Assembly (NCBI GenBank): GCA_948466105.1
Contig: CAOJZR010000015.1
Span: 1 to 9,570 of the forward strand
DNA: 9,570 nucleotides
Source of the DNA: an uncultured Bacillota bacterium
GTDB lineage: Bacteria; Bacillota_I; Bacilli_A; RF39; UBA660
Reading direction: 5' to 3'
Both the position numbers and the translations under genes were made by a program. Shown in pieces: positions 1 through 6,140 of the stretch. Within the stretch, counting starts at the first letter, position 1; every line of letters starts with the position of its first letter. The notes under the pieces are model-generated. The model saw only the letters and a program-made list of their open reading frames with translations. It searched no databases and had not been told where the DNA came from.

Positions 1-286
1 TAATACGTCCTGTATAGTTATTCTTATTACTTATATCTAAAAGACCTACTTCTACACCTTCATTATCTATATCTTTAAAACGATTTGCCGCTTCATATAG
101 TTCAGCTGCCCTAAACATATTCATTAGACTGTTTTTAAAACTATTTCTTCTTGCTTTATCTATTATATTTAACGTAATTGGTACCGCAATTAATGCGATT
201 ATTGCAAGTATTACTATGACCGCTAATAATTCAATTAATGTAAAAGCTATACTAGAACTGTATACCCCCCCCCCAGTATTGACCAT
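1..286 (-). CDS. Type IV pilin-like protein (prepilin N-terminal methylation domain), 3' end outside window
   Basis: The visible 95 codons start with a prepilin-type N-terminus: a short leader, then AFTLIELLAVIVILAIIALI, the processing site and hydrophobic helix of type IV pilins and pseudopilins. Prepilin peptidase would cut between Ala and Phe, and the Glu at mature position 5 is present. A polar stretch (DKARRNSFKNSLMNMFRAAE) begins the globular part. Such proteins assemble into surface or DNA-uptake pili, or act as pseudopilins of a secretion system. The gene runs off the left edge. The start is ambiguous. In the sequence as given, the pilin frame is open from ATG at 286 (MVNTGGGVYSSS...), which has no good ribosome binding site. 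The ATG at 323 has AAGGAG upstream but is out of frame because of the ten-G run at 265-274, and it stops after 23 codons. Nine or twelve G would join the two. The family call is sure; the start and whether the gene is on are not. Confidence 0.8.
   Translation of the reverse strand, partial: MVNTGGGVYSSSIAFTLIELLAVIVILAIIALIAVPITLNIIDKARRNSFKNSLMNMFRAAELYEAANRFKDIDNEGVEVGLLDISNKNNYTGRI
265..274. repeat. C10/G10 homopolymer in the pilin leader
   Basis: Ten C on the plus strand, so ten G in the sense strand of the pilin-like gene, in otherwise very AT-rich DNA. The run sits between the Shine-Dalgarno-led ATG (323) and the pilin helix. Its length decides which ATG is in frame: 286 with ten G, 323 with nine or twelve. 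Directly beside it, at 248-264, is a short imperfect palindrome with TATAC and GTATA arms. The tract is a candidate slipped-strand switch, but it could also be a sequencing or assembly length error. Confidence 0.85.
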
Positions 287-334
287 TAGTAAACGCATTA
301 TTCTTTTTGCTCTTTATTTTCATATAATCCGCAA

Positions 335-340
335 CTCCTT
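335..340 (-). promoter_or_regulatory. Ribosome binding site AAGGAG for ATG at 323
   Basis: The minus strand reads AAGGAG, 11 bases before the ATG at 321-323. The spacing is somewhat long. It is the only convincing ribosome binding site near the pilin-like gene. It therefore supports 323 as the ancestral start, although that start is out of frame with the pilin in the present sequence. Confidence 0.6.
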
Positions 341-367
341 CATATTTTATTATCATTTACTATTTAT

Positions 368-396
368 AGTTTATCACAAAAATTAAAATAAGTCAG
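368..396 (-). promoter_or_regulatory. Possible promoter for the pilin-like gene
   Basis: On the minus strand CTGACT (391-396) is followed 17 bases later by TAAACT (368-373), with TGA immediately before it as an extended -10. The spacing is ideal but each hexamer matches only four of six consensus positions, and AT-rich DNA gives many chance matches. It lies about 45 bases upstream of the ATG at 323 and downstream of yunB, so the pilin-like gene could be transcribed on its own. Confidence 0.35.
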
Positions 397-514
397 TATT
401 TTTTTATACTTTAAAAAATTCTTTAATAAACATTTTATCTTGCTATATCTCTCATTATTAATATACAACTTTCTTTTATGTATTCCTAAAAATTTCGAAC
501 ATATTTAAATAATA

Positions 515-1282
515 TCACTCAACAGGTAAAGTAATGCTAGCAGAATTTTGATTAATTCCATTCAAATAATAATTAGGTACAGTTCCTTCTATTAATTTCA
601 TCGCAACTGGTATATCAATTGAGACCTTCACTCGTTTACTAGTAAAAGGTAAAATAACTTGTTCTGTGACTTCCAAATTAACATTGACTTCAATTAAAGC
701 ATTATTAATTCCATAATTAGTTATCTTCGTCTTTACACCACTTACAATATCCCCAACTAAATTCAATTTAACAGGTATTTTAGGTCCTATATTAGAAATA
801 AGCGCATTGTTAAAAACAATTCCACTAGGTATCTCATATATAATTCCCTTTTTTAACTTTTTTTCATCATAATCAATTAAAACATTATCTGGTAAATCAA
901 TCAAATCCAATTTTCCCTGCTCAATATATTTCAAATTAATTTGAACTGTATTAGTGGTTGTTGTTAAAACTTTATTAACAATAATAGGATTAAAATCAAC
1001 TGTTCTAATGTAGCCATTTTCTCCTTTAGTTATTATAAATAAATCCTCAAGGCTCATATCTTCAGCCAAATGTTTACTAACCGCTTTATTTATAACAATA
1101 GTAGACAATTTTGTTACCTCAGCTTCGGCATAATTTAAAAGAATTGGCAAAACTTTCTTATTAAGAAAATTAAAACTATAAATCAAAACCACAAACAAAA
1201 GCGCAAGCGAACCCAAAAAGATATTAACTTTTTTTATCCTTTTCTTTTTAAAAACATATTTTTTTTTTAATCGTGCACGCAT
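515..1282 (-). CDS. yunB: Sporulation protein YunB
   Basis: A protein of 255 residues, practically the same length as Bacillus subtilis YunB. It has a very basic N-terminus, one membrane segment at about residues 20-40 (FLGSLALLFVVLIYSF), and an extracytoplasmic remainder. Family traits are the helix with ATKL/INKAV-like residues after the membrane segment, the NIGPKIPVKLNLVGDI stretch, and the C-terminal SKRVKVSIDIPVAMKLIEG followed by VPNYYL. In B. subtilis yunB belongs to the mother-cell sigma-E regulon and is needed for normal spore formation; its biochemical role is not known. The start is supported by AAAGGTGATAAT just upstream of ATG at 1282. The gene ends with TGA at 515-517, evidence that UGA is a stop here. 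It is divergent from the CBS gene. I see no clear terminator after it and no sure sigma-E promoter. Confidence 0.9.
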   Translation of the reverse strand: MRARLKKKYVFKKKRIKKVNIFLGSLALLFVVLIYSFNFLNKKVLPILLNYAEAEVTKLSTIVINKAVSKHLAEDMSLEDLFIITKGENGYIRTVDFNPIIVNKVLTTTTNTVQINLKYIEQGKLDLIDLPDNVLIDYDEKKLKKGIIYEIPSGIVFNNALISNIGPKIPVKLNLVGDIVSGVKTKITNYGINNALIEVNVNLEVTEQVILPFTSKRVKVSIDIPVAMKLIEGTVPNYYLNGINQNSASITLPVE

Positions 1283-1348
1283 ATTATCACCTTTTTATAT
1301 TCTATGTATAAAATAAATAATTTAGGCAACATTAATAATGGTGATAAA

Positions 1349-1807
1349 ATGAATGTAAAAGATATAATGACCAAAAAAATCATTACAAAAGATATAACTA
1401 GTAGTATAAACGATATTGCAAAAACGATGCAAGAAAATGATATTGGCTTAATACCAATAACAGAAGAAAAAAAAGTTGTTGGCCTTATAACAGATAGAGA
1501 CTTAGTTATTAAAGCTCTTTGTAATAATGAACAAGATAACAAAAACATAAAAGATTTTATGACTACTAATATTATTACCATTGACCTAGATGATGATGTT
1601 AATTATTGCCTTGAAAAAATGGCTGAAAATAAAGTCAAACGTTTAATCGTTACAGATAGTAAAAAAGTAGCTGGCATTATTAGCTTATCAGATATCATGT
1701 ATGCTTATAGTGATGAAGATAAAATAATAAAAACTATCAAACAAATTTTTTCAATTGATAAAAATGAGGAAGAGCAAAATGCTGAAATAGATGAATTTTA
1801 TTTATAG
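1349..1807 (+). CDS. Two-CBS-domain protein
   Basis: A small soluble protein of 152 residues made almost only of a CBS pair (about residues 4-58 and 67-121). Each half carries the usual signature, VGLITDRD at 44-51 and AGIISLSD at 108-115. The Thr/Ser and Asp in these motifs normally contact the ribose and phosphates of an adenine nucleotide. Such stand-alone pairs (YhcV-like) bind AMP, ATP or related ligands and act as energy sensors; the target here cannot be told. The C-terminal 17 residues are highly acidic. An ATG 45 bases upstream (1304) would add 15 unconserved residues. I chose 1349 because MNVKDIMTK is the standard family start and GGTGAT lies eight bases or less before it, as in neighbouring genes. 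It is divergent from yunB with only 66 bases between them, and a terminator follows it. Confidence 0.85.
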   Translation: MNVKDIMTKKIITKDITSSINDIAKTMQENDIGLIPITEEKKVVGLITDRDLVIKALCNNEQDNKNIKDFMTTNIITIDLDDDVNYCLEKMAENKVKRLIVTDSKKVAGIISLSDIMYAYSDEDKIIKTIKQIFSIDKNEEEQNAEIDEFYL

Positions 1808-1811
1808 ACTG

Positions 1812-1837
1812 GATATATTCAAAATATATCTTTTTTT
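1812..1837 (+). terminator. Intrinsic terminator of the CBS gene
   Basis: GATATATT and AATATATC form an eight-pair stem (1812-1819 with 1823-1830) around a three-base loop. Seven T follow directly (1831-1837). It begins five bases after the TAG stop of the CBS gene. The stem is almost all A-T, as expected in this genome, but its position and T run are textbook. On the other strand there is no T run, so it acts one way. Confidence 0.75.
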
Positions 1838-1945
1838 ATTACCATAAGCAATATATTAAAAATAGTTTTTAAATTTTAGCCTTAAAATAAATACCACACC
1901 ATTCTATTATCTTATATACATGAATATATTGATTTAGGTGATAAC

Positions 1946-3220
1946 ATGAAAAAATGCCTTGTCATATTCTGCTTACTTGTTTTAATCAGTGGATGCAATA
2001 AAAAAATGGACACTGTCAAAACAATCATTGAAGAAAACAGCACCACCCTTATCGCAATAAATTATCCTAAAACTAATTTAAAAAAATTAGATCAAAATAT
2101 AAAAAAATATATTAATAAAATCTATAACGATTTTAAAACCAACTATGAAAAAATAGATGATATTGAAAAATCAGAACTCAACATTGACTATACTTATGAT
2201 ATTATAAATGATAACTATATTAATATTACTATAACTAGCTTTATAAGTAGTAGCTCCCTTGCTCATCCTATCACAACAATTAAAACATTCACCTTCGATC
2301 AACAAAAGAAAAAAATGCTTAATCTAGAAGACATCGTTGATAAAAATAATCTCAATAAAATGGTTGATATTATAAAAGAAGAGCTAAATAGTAAATATAA
2401 AGATTGTATATTACCTGATGTTGTAATAAGCCCTAATTACAATAATTTTCCTCTTTTTACCTTTAGTCCAAATGCTTTAAATATCTATTTTAATCCTTAT
2501 GAAATAAGCAGTGGCTATTGTGGTGTAATAAATATTGAAATTCCTTTTTCTAAAATAAGTACTAAACTTAACTTAAAAAAAGAAAACAAAGAACCAAAAG
2601 CTCAAATTGTTACTAAAACCTCATATGTTATTGATCCCAATAAGCCAAGTATAGCCATCACTTTTGATGATGGTCCCAGTACTTATACAAGCGATATCTT
2701 AAAGTTATTAAAAGAAAATGATGCCAATGCTACCTTCTTTATTCTTGGCAATAAAGTAAATAACTATGTTGATACCTTAAAAGAAATGTATAAAAACGGG
2801 AATGAAATTGGAAATCATTCATATAATCATAAATGGCTAACAAAACTGTCAATTGAAGAATTTCAAAATCAAATTAATAAGACTCAAGATATAATTAAAA
2901 ATACTATTGGCTATACCCCAACTCTTTTAAGGCCAACTTATGGTTCAGTTAATAAAAAAATTCGCGCTAATACTGATATGAATATAGTTTTGTGGGATGT
3001 TGATACAATGGATTGGAAAATTAAAAACAGTAAAAAAATAGCTAGTCGTGCTTTAGAGCAAATTGAAGACTTAGATATTATTTTGATGCATGATACCCAC
3101 AAGCGAACCCTAGAAGCTCTTAAAATAATGATTCCAACTTTAAAAGAGAAAGGTTACCAATTAGTCACTGTAAGTGAATTAAAAGAAATTAAACTATTAA
3201 GAGGTAAATTAGAATCATAA
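1946..3220 (+). CDS. PdaC-like lipoprotein: DUF3298 plus NodB polysaccharide deacetylase
   Basis: The 424-residue protein begins with a lipoprotein signal peptide (lipobox LISGC, Cys17), so it should be anchored outside the membrane. Residues about 105-200 match DUF3298: AHP near the start, then FTFDQQKKKMLNLEDIV, and NALNIYFNPYEISSGYCG near the end. Residues about 228-410 are a complete NodB homology domain. TFDDGPS places the catalytic base at Asp241 and the metal ligand at Asp242. HSYNH gives metal ligands His291 and His295. RPTYG is at 329-333, WDVDTMDW at 350-357, and His382-Asp383 provide the acid. All catalytic residues are present, so it should be an active metal-dependent deacetylase. 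The domain order is that of B. subtilis PdaC, which removes acetyl groups from N-acetylmuramic acid in peptidoglycan and confers lysozyme resistance; substrate here is inferred. ATG at 1946 follows AGGTGATAAC. No sure promoter was found in 1838-1945, and the gene seems to stand alone. Confidence 0.88.
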   Translation: MKKCLVIFCLLVLISGCNKKMDTVKTIIEENSTTLIAINYPKTNLKKLDQNIKKYINKIYNDFKTNYEKIDDIEKSELNIDYTYDIINDNYINITITSFISSSSLAHPITTIKTFTFDQQKKKMLNLEDIVDKNNLNKMVDIIKEELNSKYKDCILPDVVISPNYNNFPLFTFSPNALNIYFNPYEISSGYCGVINIEIPFSKISTKLNLKKENKEPKAQIVTKTSYVIDPNKPSIAITFDDGPSTYTSDILKLLKENDANATFFILGNKVNNYVDTLKEMYKNGNEIGNHSYNHKWLTKLSIEEFQNQINKTQDIIKNTIGYTPTLLRPTYGSVNKKIRANTDMNIVLWDVDTMDWKIKNSKKIASRALEQIEDLDIILMHDTHKRTLEALKIMIPTLKEKGYQLVTVSELKEIKLLRGKLES

Positions 3221-3429
3221 ATTAAAACCTTTTAATTAAAGTAGTATAATTTTCGATTACCTTTTATAAACACTTATATATTGCTATAATTCTTATTTGT
3301 TAGGATGAATTAGTTATAAATATTAAAATTTAAACATTGCATAAAATATTTATAATTAACAATATAAATATAAAATTATAACACCCCAGTAAAAAAATAA
3401 CTGCAAAATAAAAATTTTTTTAAAAAGGG

Positions 3430-3457
3430 TTGACATTTTTTTTAATAGTATTAAAAT
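3430..3457 (+). promoter_or_regulatory. Strong sigma-A-type promoter of the repeat lipoprotein
   Basis: TTGACA (3430-3435) is a perfect -35 box. Sixteen bases later TAAAAT (3452-3457) matches the -10 consensus at five of six positions. A/T tracts at about 3400-3428 resemble an UP element. Transcription would start near 3464, giving a leader of about 20 bases. This also rules out the ATG at 3459 as the translation start of the next gene. It is the best promoter in the window. Confidence 0.8.
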
Positions 3458-3471
3458 AATGACATGTAGAT

Positions 3472-3476
3472 GGAGG
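3472..3476 (+). promoter_or_regulatory. Ribosome binding site GGAGG deciding the start at 3486
   Basis: GGAGG lies nine bases before ATG 3486-3488 and downstream of the predicted transcription start. It selects this ATG over the one at 3459. The neighbouring plus-strand genes use the form AGGTGAT or GGTGAT instead. Confidence 0.8.
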
Positions 3477-3485
3477 AATGAAATA

Positions 3486-4778
3486 ATGAAAAAAAAGTTA
3501 AAAAAAAGACTTACTATAATTATGCTAGCTATTACAGGATTTGTAACTGGATGTTCAAGCAAAACAACTAACTCAAATGTTGACAAAGAAATTAGTATTG
3601 AACAGGAAATAATAGACAAAATTCAAAACCAACAAGAAAAAACAAATAGTACATCATCAAATAATACTGTAAGTAAAAAAATGGATAACATATCATTAAC
3701 TAATATTGTGAACAAAAAAACAAATAGTGAAAATATAAATAATTTAAACTCTAAAGATGAACTATATAAAGCTAGTGAACTTTATGTTATATCAACTAGT
3801 GACAAAAATGAAACAAAAGAAATTATTGCTCAATGCAAACGTGTAATACCAATAGAAATTACAGATGGCAAGGATTTAGGCCAACTTAAAGATGAATTAC
3901 AACATTTAAATTTAAAATATGAAGGATATATAGAAGAATACTATGATTTAACTGAAGGAAAACTAGTAGCCCAAGTTAAAGAGATAGAAATATGGGAAAA
4001 TAATGGACAAAAAAATGATATAAATGCAGCTTTAGGTTATATTAGAGAAATAACTGGTGAAATAGGCAATAGTACTGAGATATCACTAAACTATATGGAC
4101 AAAAATTTTGAAAACGTTACATATACATACAATGATGGATTAGATATGGAAATCGCTTATTTAAGCACAGTTTCAGATCTAGATAGTGAACAATACATTA
4201 CATACTCAACAATATTAGATTTACAAAACAAATTAAATAACAAAGATAAAATCACTTTAGAATCAAACGAAAAAATATTTAAAGTTAATGATCTTTATGT
4301 TATATCAGCTAATGATGAAAATGAAGAAAAAGAAACAATCGCTCAATGCAAACGTGTAATACCAATAGAAATTACAGATGGCAATGATTTAGGTCAACTT
4401 AAAGATGAATTACAACATTTAAATTTAAAATATGAAGGATATATAGAAGAATACTATGATTTAACTGAAGGAAAACTAGTAGCCCAAGTTAAAGAGATAG
4501 AAATATGGGAAAATAATGGACAAAAAAATGATATAAATGCAGCTTTAGGTTATATTAGAGAAATAACTGGTGAAATAGGCAATAGTACTGAGATATCACT
4601 AAACTATATGGACAAAAATTTTGAAAACGTTACATATACATACAATGATGGATTAGATATGGAAATCGCTTATTTAAGCACAGTTTCAGATCTAGATAGT
4701 GAACAATACATTACATACCAAGAAATCTTAGATTTCCAAAATAAAAATACTAAAAAGAAAACTTATAAATTAAATTAA
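3486..4778 (+). CDS. Lipoprotein of unknown function with two near-identical 171-residue repeats
   Basis: I do not recognise this 430-residue protein. Residues 1-23 are a lipoprotein signal peptide with a basic start, hydrophobic core and lipobox VTGC (Cys23), so it should be tethered to the outer face of the membrane. Residues 24-90 are a low-complexity linker rich in Asn, Ser, Thr, Lys and Glu. Two repeats follow, about residues 90-253 and 261-424, with a period of exactly 171 residues. Each begins with LYVIS and AQCKRVIPIEITDG, then a helix-like GQLKDELQHLNLKYEGYIEE, a likely strand region, INAALGYIREITGEIG, and YTYNDGLDMEIAYLSTVSDL. Residues 115-239 and 286-410 differ only by Lys129 versus Asn300, while the ends of the repeats have diverged. 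Each repeat has one Cys. The outline is faintly like DUF4349-type surface domains, but I would not assign it. It has its own strong promoter, no clear terminator, and lies just before the dead IS. It may be a ligand-binding or adhesive surface protein. Confidence 0.85.
   Translation: MKKKLKKRLTIIMLAITGFVTGCSSKTTNSNVDKEISIEQEIIDKIQNQQEKTNSTSSNNTVSKKMDNISLTNIVNKKTNSENINNLNSKDELYKASELYVISTSDKNETKEIIAQCKRVIPIEITDGKDLGQLKDELQHLNLKYEGYIEEYYDLTEGKLVAQVKEIEIWENNGQKNDINAALGYIREITGEIGNSTEISLNYMDKNFENVTYTYNDGLDMEIAYLSTVSDLDSEQYITYSTILDLQNKLNNKDKITLESNEKIFKVNDLYVISANDENEEKETIAQCKRVIPIEITDGNDLGQLKDELQHLNLKYEGYIEEYYDLTEGKLVAQVKEIEIWENNGQKNDINAALGYIREITGEIGNSTEISLNYMDKNFENVTYTYNDGLDMEIAYLSTVSDLDSEQYITYQEILDFQNKNTKKKTYKLN
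3828..4205 (+). repeat. Internal direct repeat, copy 1
   Basis: This 378-base segment recurs 513 bases downstream (171 codons) with only two mismatches: G3872 versus T4385, and C3881 versus T4394. The first changes Lys to Asn; the second is silent. Just upstream, 3780-3827 differs from its counterpart at 9 of 48 positions, so the edge of high identity is sharp. Confidence 0.95.
4341..4718 (+). repeat. Internal direct repeat, copy 2
   Basis: The second copy of the 378-base core of the unknown lipoprotein gene, in the same frame as the first. Downstream of 4718 the two copies diverge at once (TACTCAACAATA versus TACCAAGAAATC), although the encoded ILDLQNK and ILDFQNK remain alike. Deletion or expansion between the copies would keep the reading frame, because the period is a multiple of three. 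Confidence 0.95.
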
Positions 4779-4847
4779 TAGCAAAGTTATAGTATAAATA
4801 AAACAAAAAGAAATATATTCTTTATCAAATAACAAATAAAAAAAAGA

Positions 4848-4893
4848 GTTCAAAAGATACTAGTACCTGTCAAGTACTCACTAAATAAAAAGA
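4848..4893 (+). repeat. Left terminal inverted repeat of the IS3 element
   Basis: GTTCAAAA at 4848-4855 and CACTAAATAAAAAGA at 4879-4893 both recur inverted at the right end, with a partly matching stretch between (TAGTACCTGTCAAG here versus TAATACCTTTAAGG there). Confidence 0.75.
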
Positions 4894-4897
4894 TAAA

Positions 4898-5744
4898 TTA
4901 ATTTGAATATTTTAATCGATAATGTACAGAATACAAGTATCCTAATTTTTTTGAATACGTTCATTGTTATACCAAGGAACGTATTTTTCTATTTCTTTTG
5001 CAGCGTGTTTTCTAGTTAACTTAATAAATTGGCATAACCATTCATGTTTTAGTTGCATAAACCAATTTTCTATTGGACAGTTTTCTCAGCAATGACCTTT
5101 ATGAGACATGCTTCTAATAACCCCCCTATGTTATTTGCCATTTCTACATATTCATAAGCAAAATAAACTGTTCCTTGATCTGTATTAACGATTACATTAT
5201 TATTTGATTTTAAATTTCTATAACTTTCTTTTATTAAATTAACATCATTGTAATTTGATGTAGAAAATGATACAATTTCAGTTAAGTAAAGAATTTCATC
5301 TTTACATATTATATAGTTTAGATCAGATAATTATTTTTGATTTGATACTTCTGAATTAAAATTACATTCAATTAAGTATTGAGCCTTGTTTATAAGGTTC
5401 TTTTCTTTTGCTTTATAAACACATAATCCTTTTTTTGTACATTTTATTGTTTCTAATCCTAAAATGTGTTTATATCTTATAATTAATTTATGATTTAAAA
5501 CTATATTTAATTTATTTTCTATATACTTTTTTAATCTTATTGTTCCATAAATCCCTTTAACACTTTTATGCTCTTCTGATATCACATCAGCAATTTCTTG
5601 TTTATAGTTATTAGCAATTGGTTTTCCAATGTTACACAATTTATAATAACTTCTTCTATTAACATTTAAAACTCTACATATCCTTAGTATAGGATATTCA
5701 TTTTTCAATTTCTCAATGATTTGATATTTTTCTATTTGTATTAC
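4898..5744 (-). pseudogene. IS3-family transposase OrfB, broken
   Basis: The remains of a DDE transposase of the IS3 OrfB type. The frame is open from 5744 to 5334 and encodes the HTH_21 region, with IEKYQIIEKLKNEYPI, NVNRRSYYKL and EHKSVKGIYGTIRLK. It then meets TAA at 5331-5333 in the place of the usual Trp before the first catalytic Asp (LSDLNYI). The second Asp is in NTDQGTVYF. A G6 run (5121-5126) breaks the frame before SMSHKGHC; four or seven G would restore it. TGA at 5086-5088 replaces the family Trp of that motif. The catalytic Glu is in NCPIENWF. An A7 run (4946-4952), one base short, breaks the frame before LGYLYSVHYRLKYSN, which ends at TAA 4898-4900. The stretch between the two Asp residues is somewhat shorter than usual, perhaps from a small in-frame deletion. 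All three catalytic residues remain, but no complete protein can be made. Confidence 0.85.
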
Positions 5745-5982
5745 TGAGAGTGGATTTCCATCAGAAGAGCATAGGATTTTTTAATATATCAATATCCTCT
5801 AATTCTTGGTTATATTTTTTCCCTCAATTATCATTTCCTAATATTCCCTTATCATATTCTTGATTCGTTTCTTTACCAGATATTCCATATTTATTATTTA
5901 AATATGAGATAGTAGCACCCTTTTTAAATTATTTAACTATTTTGATTTTTTTATTCTAATGTACATTTTTTTGTTTATCCAT
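5741..5982 (-). pseudogene. IS3-family OrfA (helix-turn-helix), broken
   Basis: ATG at 5980-5982 has an excellent ribosome binding site, AAGGAGGT (5991-5998), eight bases upstream. The reading MDKQKNVH then stops at TAG (5956-5958), with further in-frame TAA (5929-5931) and TGA (5824-5826). Between the stops the protein is still recognisable: FKKGATISYLNNKYGIS is the HTH region, and ELEDIDILK the end. A T6 run at 5777-5782 (A6 in the sense strand) seems to have lost one base; with seven the end would read ILKKSYALLMEIHSQ followed by TAA at 5741-5743. That stop overlaps the orfB frame in the -1 register, as expected for IS3 programmed frameshifting. Confidence 0.75.
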
Positions 5983-6024
5983 GAAAAAATACCTCCTTGA
6001 TTCTTTCTAAATAAATTTTATCAT

Positions 6025-6071
6025 TCTTTTTATTTAGTGTGAACCTTAAAGGTATTATAATCGTTTTGAAC
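6025..6071 (-). repeat. Right terminal inverted repeat of the IS3 element
   Basis: Read on the minus strand this is GTTCAAAACGATTATAATACC and then TTTAAGGTTCACACTAAATAAAAAGA. It pairs with the left end at 4848-4893: the outer eight bases and the inner 14-15 bases are identical, and the middle matches in part. Confidence 0.75.
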
Positions 6072-6140
6072 CATCTTATTTTATTCATTTATTGGAATAT
6101 TACTAATAATAACTAATAAAGAACCTTTTTTAATAATATA

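Larger units (their letters stand above)
4846..6073 (-). mobile_element. Decayed IS3-family insertion sequence
   Basis: The element is about 1.23 kb long, within the usual IS3 range. Both terminal inverted repeats can be aligned, and inside them lie orfA and orfB in the normal IS3 order on the minus strand, with orfB one frame back. Both reading frames carry several stops and indels, so it cannot move by itself. No matching target duplication is seen (AAA on the left, TCT on the right), so the exact ends may be off by a few bases. It lies between the repeat lipoprotein gene and dnaJ, with the transposase pointing away from dnaJ. Confidence 0.85.

Noticed and set aside
1283..1348. Sigma-E or sigma-K promoter for yunB: CATAGAATA on the minus strand fits the sigma-K -10 pattern and TATACATA resembles the sigma-E -10
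   Set aside because: No matching -35 element at the correct distance in either case; such matches are frequent in AT-rich DNA.
3220..3237. Palindrome AATTAAAACCTTTTAATT right after the deacetylase stop, considered as a terminator
   Set aside because: The loop is only two bases unless pairs open, the stem is nearly all A-T, and no T run follows on either strand.
3221..3429. Gap before the repeat lipoprotein, searched for a tRNA, small RNA or riboswitch
   Set aside because: Only low-complexity A/T sequence; no cloverleaf or conserved riboswitch core seen.
3459..3485. ATG at 3459 as an upstream start of the repeat lipoprotein
   Set aside because: It lies between the -10 box and the predicted transcription start and would put MTCRWRNEI before a complete signal peptide that begins at 3486.
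3828..4718. The direct repeats as a CRISPR array or tandem satellite
   Set aside because: The units are hundreds of bases long, protein-coding and in frame, with only two copies; they are a domain duplication.
4807..4823. Hairpin AAAGAA-ATATA-TTCTTT after the repeat lipoprotein gene, considered as a terminator
   Set aside because: A six-pair weak stem with no T run after it; likely chance in AT-rich sequence.
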